A stretch of DNA of 38,794 nt from Calothrix sp. HK-06 (GCF_001904745.1 NZ_MRCD01000086.1:1-38794), one strand, 5' to 3'. Shown: positions 8,805-17,041, counted from the first letter of the stretch. Program-made: numbers and translations. The notes: generated from the letters alone by a model not told the origin.

Positions 8805-10019
8805 TTATCCAGCATTGATAAACTTTAAAAATGGCTCAACTTTAGTATCCAACATAAACTCTTGTTCAAAACAAATCAGAGCATTTCTACTATAAAATTT
8901 ATAATTACTTAAAATATCTTTTAACGCTGTATTTATTTCTTTAGGGCAAGAAATATCTTGAATAACTTTCCCAAATTTATATTTAGTATTTAGCTCAACC
9001 AAAGATTTTAAGTTACTCATAATAACAGGTTTACCACATTGCAAGTAAGCAGATAATTTACCCGATGCCTTAGCAATATTGGCAAAGTTTTCATCAATTC
9101 CTTTATAAAAAGCTACACCAATAGTAGCTGCATTAAAAATCTTATATACTTCCTCATATGGTAATGGGTTTAGAGATAAAAAGAGGTTAGTTGAATTTAT
9201 ATCTTTTAATAACTGAATATAAGGTTCATCCAAGCTTCTTTGGCGCGCGTCATGATAAATTAATGCACATCCACTATTAACATGATTGAATACATTTGCT
9301 AATTCCTTAGAAAAAACAGCATCACATATCATTCCTGCGTGGGTAACTAAATATGGATAATCTTCTTGATTTAATTGAAGTACCTCTCTCAAATAATTTT
9401 TATTCTTGTCGTCATCTACACTTTTACTAAAAGTAACTGTGTTTGGTAAATAAAAAGCTTGATGATGTTTGTATTCATTTTGGCTACAAAGATATTCAAA
9501 TCTATCTTCATCTTGAATTAATACACAACACGATTTTTTAAAAGCTAAACGTTCTAAAAATAATCTAGCTTTATCAAATTTGTTAAATTGGTGCCCAATA
9601 GTCAATTCTAGCGAAAGATAAACTAGCTGACTTTTTAACAGCATAGATTCAATCCAAGCAATAATTGAACCATTTGTATCAATACCTATAGATACATAAC
9701 GATTTAAATACCCCTTATGTTTCAAATTCCAAAGTAAAATTTGAATCGCAAACGCAATTAAATCTAATAAATCAGTTGCCGTGCCACCTAATTGTATTTC
9801 TTTTAGTTTGCGACTAATAGAAGCTATAAAACTTGGCTTTTCCAAGTAAACTATTGTAATATCTTTACCTAAGTTACAACGAAGACTATAATCTGGATTG
9901 ATTCTTGTATAAATGGTAACCTGATTACCAATGTTTGCCAAAATTTTTGCTAAATTTATCACCGTAGGGGCAGCAGAAAGCCAACCTTCATAAAAGAAAA
10001 TAGAACAAGACTTATTCAT
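8805..10019 (-). CDS. Glycosyltransferase, GT4-like (GT-B fold)
   Basis: 404 residues. The N-terminus (FFYEGWLSAAPTVINLAKIL) and the C-terminal donor-binding region (IGVAFYKGIDENFANIAKASGKLSAYLQCGKPVIMSN) follow the layout of GT-B retaining glycosyltransferases, with a Glu/Asp-rich turn before an amphipathic helix and a GKPVI strand. The usual E-x7-E motif is not clean. It probably adds a sugar to a surface polysaccharide. It is the first gene seen of the minus-strand cluster; upstream is a 689-bp non-coding stretch. Base composition is low in GC, as for its neighbours. Confidence 0.78.
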   Translation of the reverse strand: MNKSCSIFFYEGWLSAAPTVINLAKILANIGNQVTIYTRINPDYSLRCNLGKDITIVYLEKPSFIASISRKLKEIQLGGTATDLLDLIAFAIQILLWNLKHKGYLNRYVSIGIDTNGSIIAWIESMLLKSQLVYLSLELTIGHQFNKFDKARLFLERLAFKKSCCVLIQDEDRFEYLCSQNEYKHHQAFYLPNTVTFSKSVDDDKNKNYLREVLQLNQEDYPYLVTHAGMICDAVFSKELANVFNHVNSGCALIYHDARQRSLDEPYIQLLKDINSTNLFLSLNPLPYEEVYKIFNAATIGVAFYKGIDENFANIAKASGKLSAYLQCGKPVIMSNLKSLVELNTKYKFGKVIQDISCPKEINTALKDILSNYKFYSRNALICFEQEFMLDTKVEPFLKFINAG

Positions 10020-10708
10020 ATAAGGTTAATTCCAATATTCGATTAAATCGAACTGATTGCAAAGTTTAAATATTGAGTAAACCTACCCAAATCTACGCAA
10101 CACCCAAGATAACACCTCAAGTCTCCAGCCTTACTAACTCTGGAGTTTTAGTCTAGATGCACTATTTATCAAATTTTGACAATTGTATCTTTGTATAAAT
10201 ATATGTAGCACAAAATAGTAAATATACGCAAACAATTTTATAGATAGGATACAATAGTAGTATTTATTACATTTAGCACTACTGAACTAGAATACCGTCG
10301 GCATTGAACACTAATGTTGGGTTTTCCCTTGGGGACAACTTTGTTAATACTACGTTCGACCCAACCTACGACCACAATAATAATGAAAAATGAAAAAGTT
10401 GTATTTAAAATAAGCGCTCCACAAGTTGAAAAAAGATAAAAATGGCGCCACCAAGTATAAGAACGAGTTCTTATGAAGGCACCGTAATTATAACTATTAC
10501 CTAGTGTGTGTTAGATAACAATAAATAGTAAAACCGCTCTGCTATGCTATAAAACGGCTCTGGTAAAGAACCAATAATTTTAGTTTTGTATCAACTCTAT
10601 AACAAATTGTTCCCTTGATTTATGGGTCGTTGGAAAAAATCGACTCCGAAGTTCAGGGTAAATTGTTGTGGAAATTAACTATCGCGCGCAGGTGCTACCA
10701 AAAAACCT
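10020..10708. other. 689-bp intergenic region with hairpins and repeats
   Basis: No convincing gene. Contents: a stem (CTCCAG 10123-10128 / CTGGAG 10140-10145) followed by TTTT, like a weak plus-strand terminator; a degenerate dispersed repeat whose arms are GTTGGGT 10316-10322 and ACCCAAC 10359-10365; and an 18-bp dyad ATAAGAAC-GA-GTTCTTAT at 10457-10474. The promoter of the polysaccharide cluster (minus strand) should lie near 10020-10150, but no strong -10/-35 pair stands out. Confidence 0.45.
10123..10149 (+). terminator. Possible weak rho-independent terminator (plus strand)
   Basis: A 6-bp stem (CTCCAG / CTGGAG) with an 11-nt loop is followed by TTTT. No gene is known upstream on this strand, so it may end an unseen small transcript or be chance. 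Confidence 0.3.
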
Positions 10709-11118
10709 ATGTCTAATTTGTATAAACATTCACAATTAATTCATCTACAGACCGAGCAACAAACCCAAAAATCTGGAGTGCAGGTAGCTGTTGATGTTGG
10801 AAATAGATTAATCAAATATTGTACAGGAGAAGGAATAGTAAAAGTTTTTTCATCGTGGCACAAAGATTTAGAACAATGGGATACACCCAAACCACATGAA
10901 AACTCAGTTATTATCACTTACTTACAAGGAGATAATTCAGAAAATACGGTAAAGAGCTAGAGTCATGGGTGGGTGTTCCTCTGCTTTCTTCTGTTTCTAT
11001 ACAAGAATTTAAAGAACCTACCCCGGTTTTACTACTTGCTCGTACTCAGCATTATTCTGAACCGACTATTAATTTACCTAAAGACCCAGGCAAAGGGTTA
11101 AAGCCCATTCAACTTTAA
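10709..11118 (+). pseudogene. ParM/StbA-like actin-family remnant, frameshifted and truncated
   Basis: The first frame gives 83 residues ending at a TAG at 10958. The N-terminus VAVDVGNRLIKYCTGEG (about 27-43) resembles the phosphate-1 motif of ParM/StbA-like plasmid-segregation actins of cyanobacteria, followed by LEQWDTPKP and SVIITYLQGDN. Adding one A to the AAAA run at 10941-10944 restores reading: SEKYGKELESWVGVPLL continues to a TAA at 11116-11118, about 136 residues in total. Even so the protein is less than half the length of a normal ParM, lacking the second actin subdomain. It is a decayed or shortened copy; a one-base sequencing error could account for the frameshift but not for the missing C-terminus. 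The family call is by eye. Confidence 0.55.
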
Positions 11119-11130
11119 CCCAACAACTTA

Positions 11131-11161
11131 TGTAGAAGACGTTACATGTAACGTCTCTACA
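11131..11161. repeat. Dispersed palindromic repeat around GACGTTACATGTAACGTC
   Basis: An 18-bp perfect palindrome (11138-11155) sits inside a nearly perfect longer one starting TGTAGA and ending TCTACA. A close relative is at 14003-14032 and a variant lies in the helicase gene at 36397-36446. Here it lies between the ParM-like remnant and cysH, which converge, so it could form a bidirectional terminator. Confidence 0.65.
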
Positions 11162-11221
11162 TTATCGGCGCCTAATTGCACGAACTAACCATCCGTTACA
11201 TACGTTGTATCCGTTGCAAAT

Positions 11222-11959
11222 TTAGGGGTTTTTGACGTTGGCTGAGTGTAAACCGCATTCTTTTTGCGTTGCTTCTTCCCACCACCAGCGACCTTCGCGT
11301 TCGTGTTGGTTGGGTAATACTGCTCTTGTGCAGGGCTCGCAACCAATACTAATGAACCCGCGTTCGTGGAGTTTATTATAAGGTACTCCTAGTGCGCGGA
11401 TATATTCCCATACTTGGGCTGATGACCAGTTTGCTAATGGGTTAAATTTGATTAACTCATGGTCTGGGGTTGAGAAGGCGCCATCTTTTTCAATAACAGG
11501 TATACCATTGCGAGTACCGGGACTTTGGTCTTTACGCTGACCTGTTATCCATGCATCAAGGGTGTTGAGTTTACGACGTAGTGGTCTAACTTTACGTATA
11601 CCACAGCATTCTTTGTGACCGTCTTGATAAAAGCTGAACATTCCCTTCTCTTCAACCATTGCTTGCACTTCGGCGGCATCTGGGAACATAACTTCTATTT
11701 TTATGCCGTAATGCTTCCGGACTTCCTCCAAAAATTGATAGGTTTCTGGATGTAGACGCGCGGTGTCTAAAGTAAATACACGGAAGTCTTTTGTGATTTT
11801 TGAAGCAATATCAATTAGTACCACATCCTCGGCGCCGCTGAAAGATATCGCGATATTATCGAAACTTTCAAGGGCAAATTTGAGTATTTCCCGTGGTGAT
11901 TTTTGACTGTACTCAGCTTCGAGTGCTGCAACATCAAATTTGGTCTGAGCGGCTACCAT
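11222..11959 (-). CDS. cysH: Phosphoadenylyl/adenylyl-sulfate reductase, iron-sulfur type
   Basis: 245 residues. It reduces APS or PAPS to sulfite with thioredoxin in assimilatory sulfate reduction. It has the SFSGAED phosphate loop (39-45), the [12 protein letters not shown] substrate loop (139-150) and the catalytic C-terminal ECGLH (Cys235). It also has Cys118-Cys119 ([12 protein letters not shown]) and Cys207-x-x-Cys210 (GCEPCTRAV), the two pairs that hold a [4Fe-4S] cluster in APS-reducing members. Enterobacterial PAPS reductases lack these pairs, so preference for APS is likely, though not proven. The start ATG at 11959 has a good GAGAGGA ribosome site about 10 nt upstream. Confidence 0.93.
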   Translation of the reverse strand: MVAAQTKFDVAALEAEYSQKSPREILKFALESFDNIAISFSGAEDVVLIDIASKITKDFRVFTLDTARLHPETYQFLEEVRKHYGIKIEVMFPDAAEVQAMVEEKGMFSFYQDGHKECCGIRKVRPLRRKLNTLDAWITGQRKDQSPGTRNGIPVIEKDGAFSTPDHELIKFNPLANWSSAQVWEYIRALGVPYNKLHERGFISIGCEPCTRAVLPNQHEREGRWWWEEATQKECGLHSANVKNP

Positions 11960-12316
11960 GCTTTAATTTTCCTCTCTCTAACCCTGATTTTACTAGTTAT
12001 TGGCAGCACTTGATAATAGCATAAACCGAATCGTGATACTACGTGCGTGATTGTGCCGCGCAATGGTATTTTAGATGTTGATTGTTTAAGGTTAAGACAA
12101 GGTTATGGCGACTCAAGGACGAATGCTGCTGTCACACAATTTTGACGTTTCTGAAGAGGTTATTCCCCTATTGAGTCGCGATGCATTTGTTTTTGGAAGG
12201 TATTGGGTGGGAGGCGGCGGTTGCGACGAAATTGTCTGGTAGTGTGTTTATGGTTAAGTACTCTCCGTGCTTATTACGAATGGGTTTGTTTCATGGCGCA
12301 TGTTTAGATAATAAAA
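11960..12316. other. 357-bp intergenic region with short unrecognised reading frames
   Basis: Two short plus-strand frames occur: 12105-12242 (45 codons) and 12181-12339 (52 codons, overlapping the start of the metK-like gene). Neither is recognisable. They overlap in different frames, which would fit a decayed gene, but nothing confirms this. No SAM riboswitch was recognised ahead of the metK-like gene. Confidence 0.3.
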
Positions 12317-13504
12317 ATGAAAAAAGATTTTATGTTTAGCTCCGAGTCTGTTACTGAAGGACACCCGGATAAGCTTTGTGACCAAATTAGTGATGCAATT
12401 GTTGATAAGTTTTTGCAACGCGACCCTTATTCAAGAGTTGTTGCTGAGTGTGCTGTAGCTACGGCTATTGTATTTATTGCTGCTCGATTTGAGTCGGATG
12501 CTGTTGTTGATTTTACTAAGATTGCTCGCCAAGTTATTAAACAAGTTGGTTACAATGACCCTGATTTTAATGCTAACACTTGCAGTATTATTACGAGTTT
12601 GAAGGAGTTACCTTATAGTGGTTATCGGTATTGGGACGCGCGACAATTATCTGATGAAGAGTTAGATCTAATACCTGTAAAAGACCAGGTTACGGTATTT
12701 GGGTTTGCTTGTAATCAAACTTTAACTTTTATGCCTTTACCGATTTGGTTGGCGCATAAATTAGCACATCGTTTAACAACGGTGCGTCAAGAAAAAATAT
12801 TATCTTATATTGCCCCTGATGGTAAAACTCAAGTGGGGGTTGAATATAGTAATCGTAAACCTCATCGCATTCACAGCATTTCTATTTTAGCTAGTCAAAA
12901 TCAGCGCTCTAGCTCACAAGTCGCACAGCAAGAGATTAAAGAAGCGGTCATTGATTACGTTTTTAAAGACGAAGTTATTAAACCTGATAATTATACTCGT
13001 ATTTTCATTGACTGTGATCAGTCTTTCGCTATTGGTGGGCCATCTGTACATTCTGGTTTAACAGGCCGCAAAAACGCTATTGACACTTATGGTGAATATT
13101 CACGCCATAGCGGCGCCGCATTAAGTGGTAAAGACCCCACTCGTATTGATAGAGTGGGTGCATATGCTGCCCGTTACGCTGCAAAAAATATCGTTGCTGC
13201 TCGACTCGCTTCGGAATGTGAGGTGCAAGTTACTTACTCGATGGGACTTGCACGTCCTGTTAGTATTCAAGTCGAAACCTTTGGAACAGGCGCCATCCCC
13301 GATGCTGATATTGCTGCTATTTTAGAAGAACACTTCGACTTTCGCTTGGGTGGCATTATTCGTAAATTTAATTTACGCGCACTACCTGCCATTACCGATG
13401 GAGGATTTTATCGTAAACTTGCTGCTTACGGTCACGTTGGTAGAGACGATTTAAAAAATTTACCTTGGGAAGAACTTGATATGGTTCCACTTCTTAAAAG
13501 GTAA
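12317..13504 (+). CDS. Divergent S-adenosylmethionine synthetase (MetK) paralogue
   Basis: 395 residues, full MetK length, with all three domains. Conserved: SESVTEGHPDKLCDQISDAIVD (HPDK 16-19), Glu44, PDGKTQV (168-173), LTGRK (248-252), SGKDP (270-274), Asp278 and AYAARYAAKNIVAA. Changed: the usual GAGDQG-x-MFGYA is PVKDQVTVFGFA (120-131); the loop normally carrying Gln98 is rewritten; GEI of domain 1 is ARF (56-58); and the Asp before GLTGRK (E. coli Asp238) is His245 in PSVHSGLTGRK. The ATP/phosphate side thus looks retained while several methionine-site residues differ. It is probably not the housekeeping SAM synthetase. It may be a paralogue with another substrate or reduced activity. 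DUF5132 and a P-type ATPase-like gene follow on the same strand. Confidence 0.8.
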   Translation: MKKDFMFSSESVTEGHPDKLCDQISDAIVDKFLQRDPYSRVVAECAVATAIVFIAARFESDAVVDFTKIARQVIKQVGYNDPDFNANTCSIITSLKELPYSGYRYWDARQLSDEELDLIPVKDQVTVFGFACNQTLTFMPLPIWLAHKLAHRLTTVRQEKILSYIAPDGKTQVGVEYSNRKPHRIHSISILASQNQRSSSQVAQQEIKEAVIDYVFKDEVIKPDNYTRIFIDCDQSFAIGGPSVHSGLTGRKNAIDTYGEYSRHSGAALSGKDPTRIDRVGAYAARYAAKNIVAARLASECEVQVTYSMGLARPVSIQVETFGTGAIPDADIAAILEEHFDFRLGGIIRKFNLRALPAITDGGFYRKLAAYGHVGRDDLKNLPWEELDMVPLLKR

Positions 13505-13618
13505 ACCTATAGCTCGCTCATGTTTTCAGCATCTGTAAAAAAGTTTATATAATTAAAAATCAGTTTTTTCTCTTATTGGTGTTAAACTAAAGTTTCACAC
13601 TTCAAGGGGGTAAAACTC

Positions 13619-13873
13619 ATGGCAATATTTAAAATTATGCCTAACCTTGAAAATATCACCAAGGGTCTTAGTGTTCTATCGGCTTCAGTTCCTTTGTTCG
13701 CACGTTTTGGTAAATCTTTAACCAAGACAGCTATTAAAAGTGGAATTATTGTCTACGCCGAAAGTAAAGGATTGATTACTGGAGCTAGTGACGCTCTTGA
13801 GGAAATTTTGTCGCAGAAGCTAGAGCCGAACTTTCCGAATCGAACGTCAAGCAGCGCGCGAAGTAGTAGATAA
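13619..13873 (+). pseudogene. DUF5132-family small membrane-associated protein, one-base frameshift
   Basis: As read, 84 residues. The core SLTKTAIKSGIIVYAESKGLITGASDALEEI (about 36-63) matches the DUF5132 pattern of a hydrophobic helix and an amphipathic helix. After codon 63 the frame breaks. Adding one T to the TTTT run at 13806-13809 gives EEIFVAEARAELSES...KQRAK with a TAG at 13864-13866, the expected family ending (VAEARAEL). The present frame instead ends in a Ser/Arg tail that looks unnatural. Genes of this type, as I recall, often sit beside P-type metal ATPases; here one follows 262 bp downstream. AAGGGGG at 13603-13609 is a good ribosome site. Either a real lesion or a homopolymer sequencing error. 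Confidence 0.65.
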
Positions 13874-14002
13874 AGTCTAATCCCATAGATAGCATCATGT
13901 CAGCAAATAAAAAGCTTCCAAAAATTTAATTCTCCATATTGTTGAATGGGCATCCTTGCCTGTTCTAAAGAATGGCCCTACAAGAAAAGGAAAATTACAA
14001 AA

Positions 14003-14032
14003 TGTATAGACGTTACATGTCACGTCTCTACA
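14003..14032. repeat. Dispersed palindromic repeat (second copy)
   Basis: TGTATAGACGTTACATGT followed by CACGTCTCTACA is a slightly mismatched copy of the palindrome at 11131-11161. It lies in the 262-bp gap between the DUF5132 gene and the ATPase-like gene. Confidence 0.65.
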
Positions 14033-14135
14033 ACAACGTGTTCATGATGTTATAAATCATGGGGTCATATTGACATGCCAAAAATAGTCATATTTGATAC
14101 CGCTAACTATTTTACTATAAAGGGGGGGGTGTGCT

Positions 14136-16112
14136 ATGAGCAATTTGTGCGAATTGGATACAACACAAATATTGCAAAAACTTCACAGTAATGCATTTGA
14201 TGGATTAACAACTAGTGAAGCAAACTTACGGCTCAAAAAATATGGAAACAATGAACAAGTTGAACAACTGCGTTCAATAAAGCAAATTCTTTGGGAGCAG
14301 ATTAGCGCAACGTTAGTAATTGTCCTTATTTTATCTGCTATAATTACCCCGATTTTTGGAGATTATAAAGAAGCGGTGGGAATCATCGCGATGATTGTGC
14401 TGATTTGTTGCTTGGGATTTACTCAAGAGTACCGCGCACAAAAAGCAATTATGACTCTCAAAAAATTATCAGTACCCAATGTTAAGGTACTTCGCGATGG
14501 TTATATTCAGGAAATCTCTGGCTTGTACTTGGTGCCAGGAGATATTATTTATCTTGAAACTGAGGATATTGTACCCGCTGACTGTCAAGTATTAGAAAGC
14601 CAAAATTTCCAAGTCGAAGAAAGTAGGAATGTTGTCTCCACAGGCTCGATTTATAAAAGTTCAGTAGTTAGATGTGGACAATCTAAAGCTATTGTCACCG
14701 AAACTGGAGTAAACACAAAATTTGGATGCATTACTAATCATACTGCCGCAACCAGCCCAACTTCGCTTCAACTTCGTTTAGAAAAACTCGGACGAACACT
14801 TACCATAGTTGTTTTTTCTATTGTGGGAATTATTCTCACTTTCGGATTGCTGCGAGGTGAAGACCCAAAATTAATGTTTCTGACTGCAATTACTTTAGTT
14901 GTCGCTGCTTTACCTGAAGGTTTACCTGCTGTCGTTGCAATTGCTCTTGCTCTCGGCGCCCGTTCTCTACTCAAAAGACGTATCCTAGTTCGTAACCTCT
15001 CTTGTGTTGAAACACTTGGTTTTGTGACAGTAATTGGTTCTGGTAAAACAGGAATGAACAACTCCGCACGTCCTGAAGTTCGGAGTGCTGTTGTAAATTG
15101 CAAGCGCGCGGGTATTCGTCCGATTATGATTACACCCGAACATCCCCTCAGAGCTATTCATATTGCGAAAGAAGTAAATATTAATACAAAAGCGCGCGTT
15201 GTTACTGGTAGTCAATTCAATAATCTATTAAAAAATAAATCAACGTATCGGCTCAAGAAGGTATCGGTTTATGCAAGTGTATCACCTACAGAAAAGCTGG
15301 CAATCGTTAAATCTTTAAAGCGGCGCCGACATGTTGTTGCTATAACAGGTAATGGAATTGATGATGTTCCAACATTCCATACAGCAGATATTGGGATAGC
15401 GATGGGATTACGCGGTACTGATGCTGCCAAAGAAGCTGCTGATATTGTGTTACTAGATGATAATTTCGCCAGTATTGTAGCAGCAGTGAAGCAAGGACGA
15501 GTAATATACGATAATATTCGTAAGTTTATCAAGTACTTGTTAAGTAGCAATATTGGTGAACTTTTGGTAATGTTGATTGCTCCTTTTTTGGGAATGCCAT
15601 TACCTTTACTACCAATGCAAATACTTTGGATTAACCTTGCTACTGATGGATTACCTGCTTTGGCTTTGAGTTTGGAACCACCCGAACGTAATATAATGAA
15701 TCGTTCCCCATACCCACATGATGAAAATATTTTTAGTCGGGGTATGGGCAAAGATATTCTTTGGATAGGATTATTGTTGGGAACTGTATCTTTAGCCACA
15801 GGTTATTTTTACTTTAAAAGTGGCGCTGCAAACTGGCAGACTATGTTACTTACAGTTCTCACTCTGTCTCAAATGGGGAATGCTTTAGCAACTCGTTCCG
15901 AACGTGAATCGCTGTTCAGAATTGGATTATTTTCAAACAAACTACTGTTAATGGCAGTTACACTCACGCTGTTTATGCAGCTAGTAATCATTTACGTTCC
16001 CGAATTCGCGCGAATCTTCTCAACTACACCACTCTCGGCTACCGATTTAATCGTATGCTTAGGCTTGAGCAGCATTGTTTTCTGGTCTACAGAACTTAAA
16101 AAATGCTTTTGA
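14136..16112 (+). CDS. P2-type cation ATPase-like protein with lost catalytic motifs (pseudo-pump)
   Basis: 658 residues; intact relatives have about 900. Present: cation-ATPase N-terminal domain (about 5-70), actuator domain, PEGLPAVV (260-267) of the ion-binding helix, LWINLATDGLPALALSLEPPE in helix 6, and C-terminal helices. Lost: the phosphorylation motif DKTGT reads GKTGM (303-307, Gly for Asp); TGES of the actuator has no Glu (VSTGS, 167-171); TGDxP reads TPEHP (333-337); GDGVND reads GNGIDD (405-410). About 200 residues of nucleotide-binding domain are missing between residue 310 and ARPEVRSAVV. The frame has no stops. It should not form the aspartyl phosphate, so it is either a dead gene decaying slowly or a non-enzymatic membrane protein. 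A GGGGGG ribosome site precedes the ATG at 14136. Confidence 0.85.
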   Translation: MSNLCELDTTQILQKLHSNAFDGLTTSEANLRLKKYGNNEQVEQLRSIKQILWEQISATLVIVLILSAIITPIFGDYKEAVGIIAMIVLICCLGFTQEYRAQKAIMTLKKLSVPNVKVLRDGYIQEISGLYLVPGDIIYLETEDIVPADCQVLESQNFQVEESRNVVSTGSIYKSSVVRCGQSKAIVTETGVNTKFGCITNHTAATSPTSLQLRLEKLGRTLTIVVFSIVGIILTFGLLRGEDPKLMFLTAITLVVAALPEGLPAVVAIALALGARSLLKRRILVRNLSCVETLGFVTVIGSGKTGMNNSARPEVRSAVVNCKRAGIRPIMITPEHPLRAIHIAKEVNINTKARVVTGSQFNNLLKNKSTYRLKKVSVYASVSPTEKLAIVKSLKRRRHVVAITGNGIDDVPTFHTADIGIAMGLRGTDAAKEAADIVLLDDNFASIVAAVKQGRVIYDNIRKFIKYLLSSNIGELLVMLIAPFLGMPLPLLPMQILWINLATDGLPALALSLEPPERNIMNRSPYPHDENIFSRGMGKDILWIGLLLGTVSLATGYFYFKSGAANWQTMLLTVLTLSQMGNALATRSERESLFRIGLFSNKLLLMAVTLTLFMQLVIIYVPEFARIFSTTPLSATDLIVCLGLSSIVFWSTELKKCF

Positions 16113-16427
16113 TACACAATAAAATGAAATTGCAGAAAGGCGTGCTAGGACGATAAATCGCTCTCCGCTGCTTTTCTGCATTTGTGCGTAAGTAAATAAA
16201 CCCATGAGTCTCATCATTATGGCACTATGTACAAGTGTTTTGATTTCGTCTCAAGCCAATTGTGCTGTTCACTTGCAATTTACGCATATAAATGATGCGA
16301 TAATCGCAATTGGATAAATATACTACCGTAGCAAAATCTAAATATTCTCAACGGTTAGTTGTTAATTGTTTCTCGTTAATGGTTAATTGTTATTTATCTG
16401 GCTGTTTATACTATTAATTTGTCACCG
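16113..16427. other. Intergenic region with hairpin and tandem GTTAATTGTT-like repeats
   Basis: TGCAGAAA (16131-16138) pairs with TTTCTGCA (16173-16180), a possible terminator or repeat after the ATPase-like gene. From about 16352 to 16393 there are short degenerate repeats of the ggttaattgtt type, the short-tandem-repeat style common in filamentous cyanobacteria. No gene is seen. Confidence 0.45.
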
Positions 16428-16955
16428 ATGAAAATTTCGACCGATAACCGAGTTCCCTTTCCACGCCAAATTGTATATACTACCTACCGGGACAAAATAA
16501 CGGAATTAGTTCGTTATGTGCCAGATATTCGCACTATTAACGTCAAGTCCCGACGTGAAGCAGATAACATTATATATATAGTCAACGAGTGGCATGGTGG
16601 TGGCGAAATTCCGTTGGCAGCAAGAGCATTACTTAGCGATGATATGCTGTCTTGGCTTGAACACGATGTCTGGGATGAATCAAAATTTACACTAGATTGG
16701 CGCCTGGAAACGCGCGCTTTTACTGAAGCTGTTTCTTGTATAGGTAAAAATACTTTTATAGAAGATGGTGATTCAACTATTATTCAAAGTCGAGGCGAAC
16801 TCAATATAGACCCCAATCAAATTCATGGGGCGCCTGCATTTATTACAGGTCAAATAGCCCGTGTCGTCGAAGATTTTCTCGCTGCCAAAATAAAACCAAG
16901 TTTAGTCCAAATGAGCGATGGTGTACGTAAGTACCTGGAAAGAGCAGGTAATTAA
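16428..16955 (+). CDS. SRPBCC (START-like) family protein
   Basis: About 175 residues from the ATG at 16428 (MKISTDNRV); the alternative TTG at 16419 adds only three residues. The start FPRQIVYTTYRDKITELVRYVPDIRTINVKSR, then IIYIVNEWHGGG, TLDWRLETRAFTEAVSC and a long C-terminal helix (AFITGQIARVVEDFLAAKIKPSLVQM) fit the SRPBCC helix-grip fold: strand, two helices, antiparallel sheet, long helix lining a hydrophobic pocket. Ligand unknown. It ends 46 bp before a strong hairpin that separates it from the RnfD-like gene. Confidence 0.72.
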   Translation: MKISTDNRVPFPRQIVYTTYRDKITELVRYVPDIRTINVKSRREADNIIYIVNEWHGGGEIPLAARALLSDDMLSWLEHDVWDESKFTLDWRLETRAFTEAVSCIGKNTFIEDGDSTIIQSRGELNIDPNQIHGAPAFITGQIARVVEDFLAAKIKPSLVQMSDGVRKYLERAGN

Positions 16956-17001
16956 ACAGCTAGTTGTAACAAAATCTGTAACGAATAAGTAATTTTGAAT
17001 G

Positions 17002-17035
17002 CAAGCCATGTAGATTAAAACAACTACATGGCTTG
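17002..17035 (+). terminator. 12-bp perfect hairpin between the SRPBCC and RnfD-like genes
   Basis: CAAGCCATGTAG (17002-17013) and CTACATGGCTTG (17024-17035) are perfect inverse copies with a 10-nt loop. A T-rich tail is nearly absent (tatattg), so termination is inferred. Because the 3' arm covers the TTG at 17033, that codon is unlikely to be the start of the next gene. Confidence 0.55.
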
Positions 17036-17041
17036 TATATT

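Noticed and set aside
11960-12316. SAM riboswitch ahead of the metK-like gene
   Set aside because: No conserved SAM-I or SAM-II core or terminator/anti-terminator could be recognised.
12105-12339. Two overlapping short frames upstream of the metK-like gene
   Set aside because: Neither is recognisable, they conflict in frame, and the second runs into the metK-like start; noted only as intergenic content.
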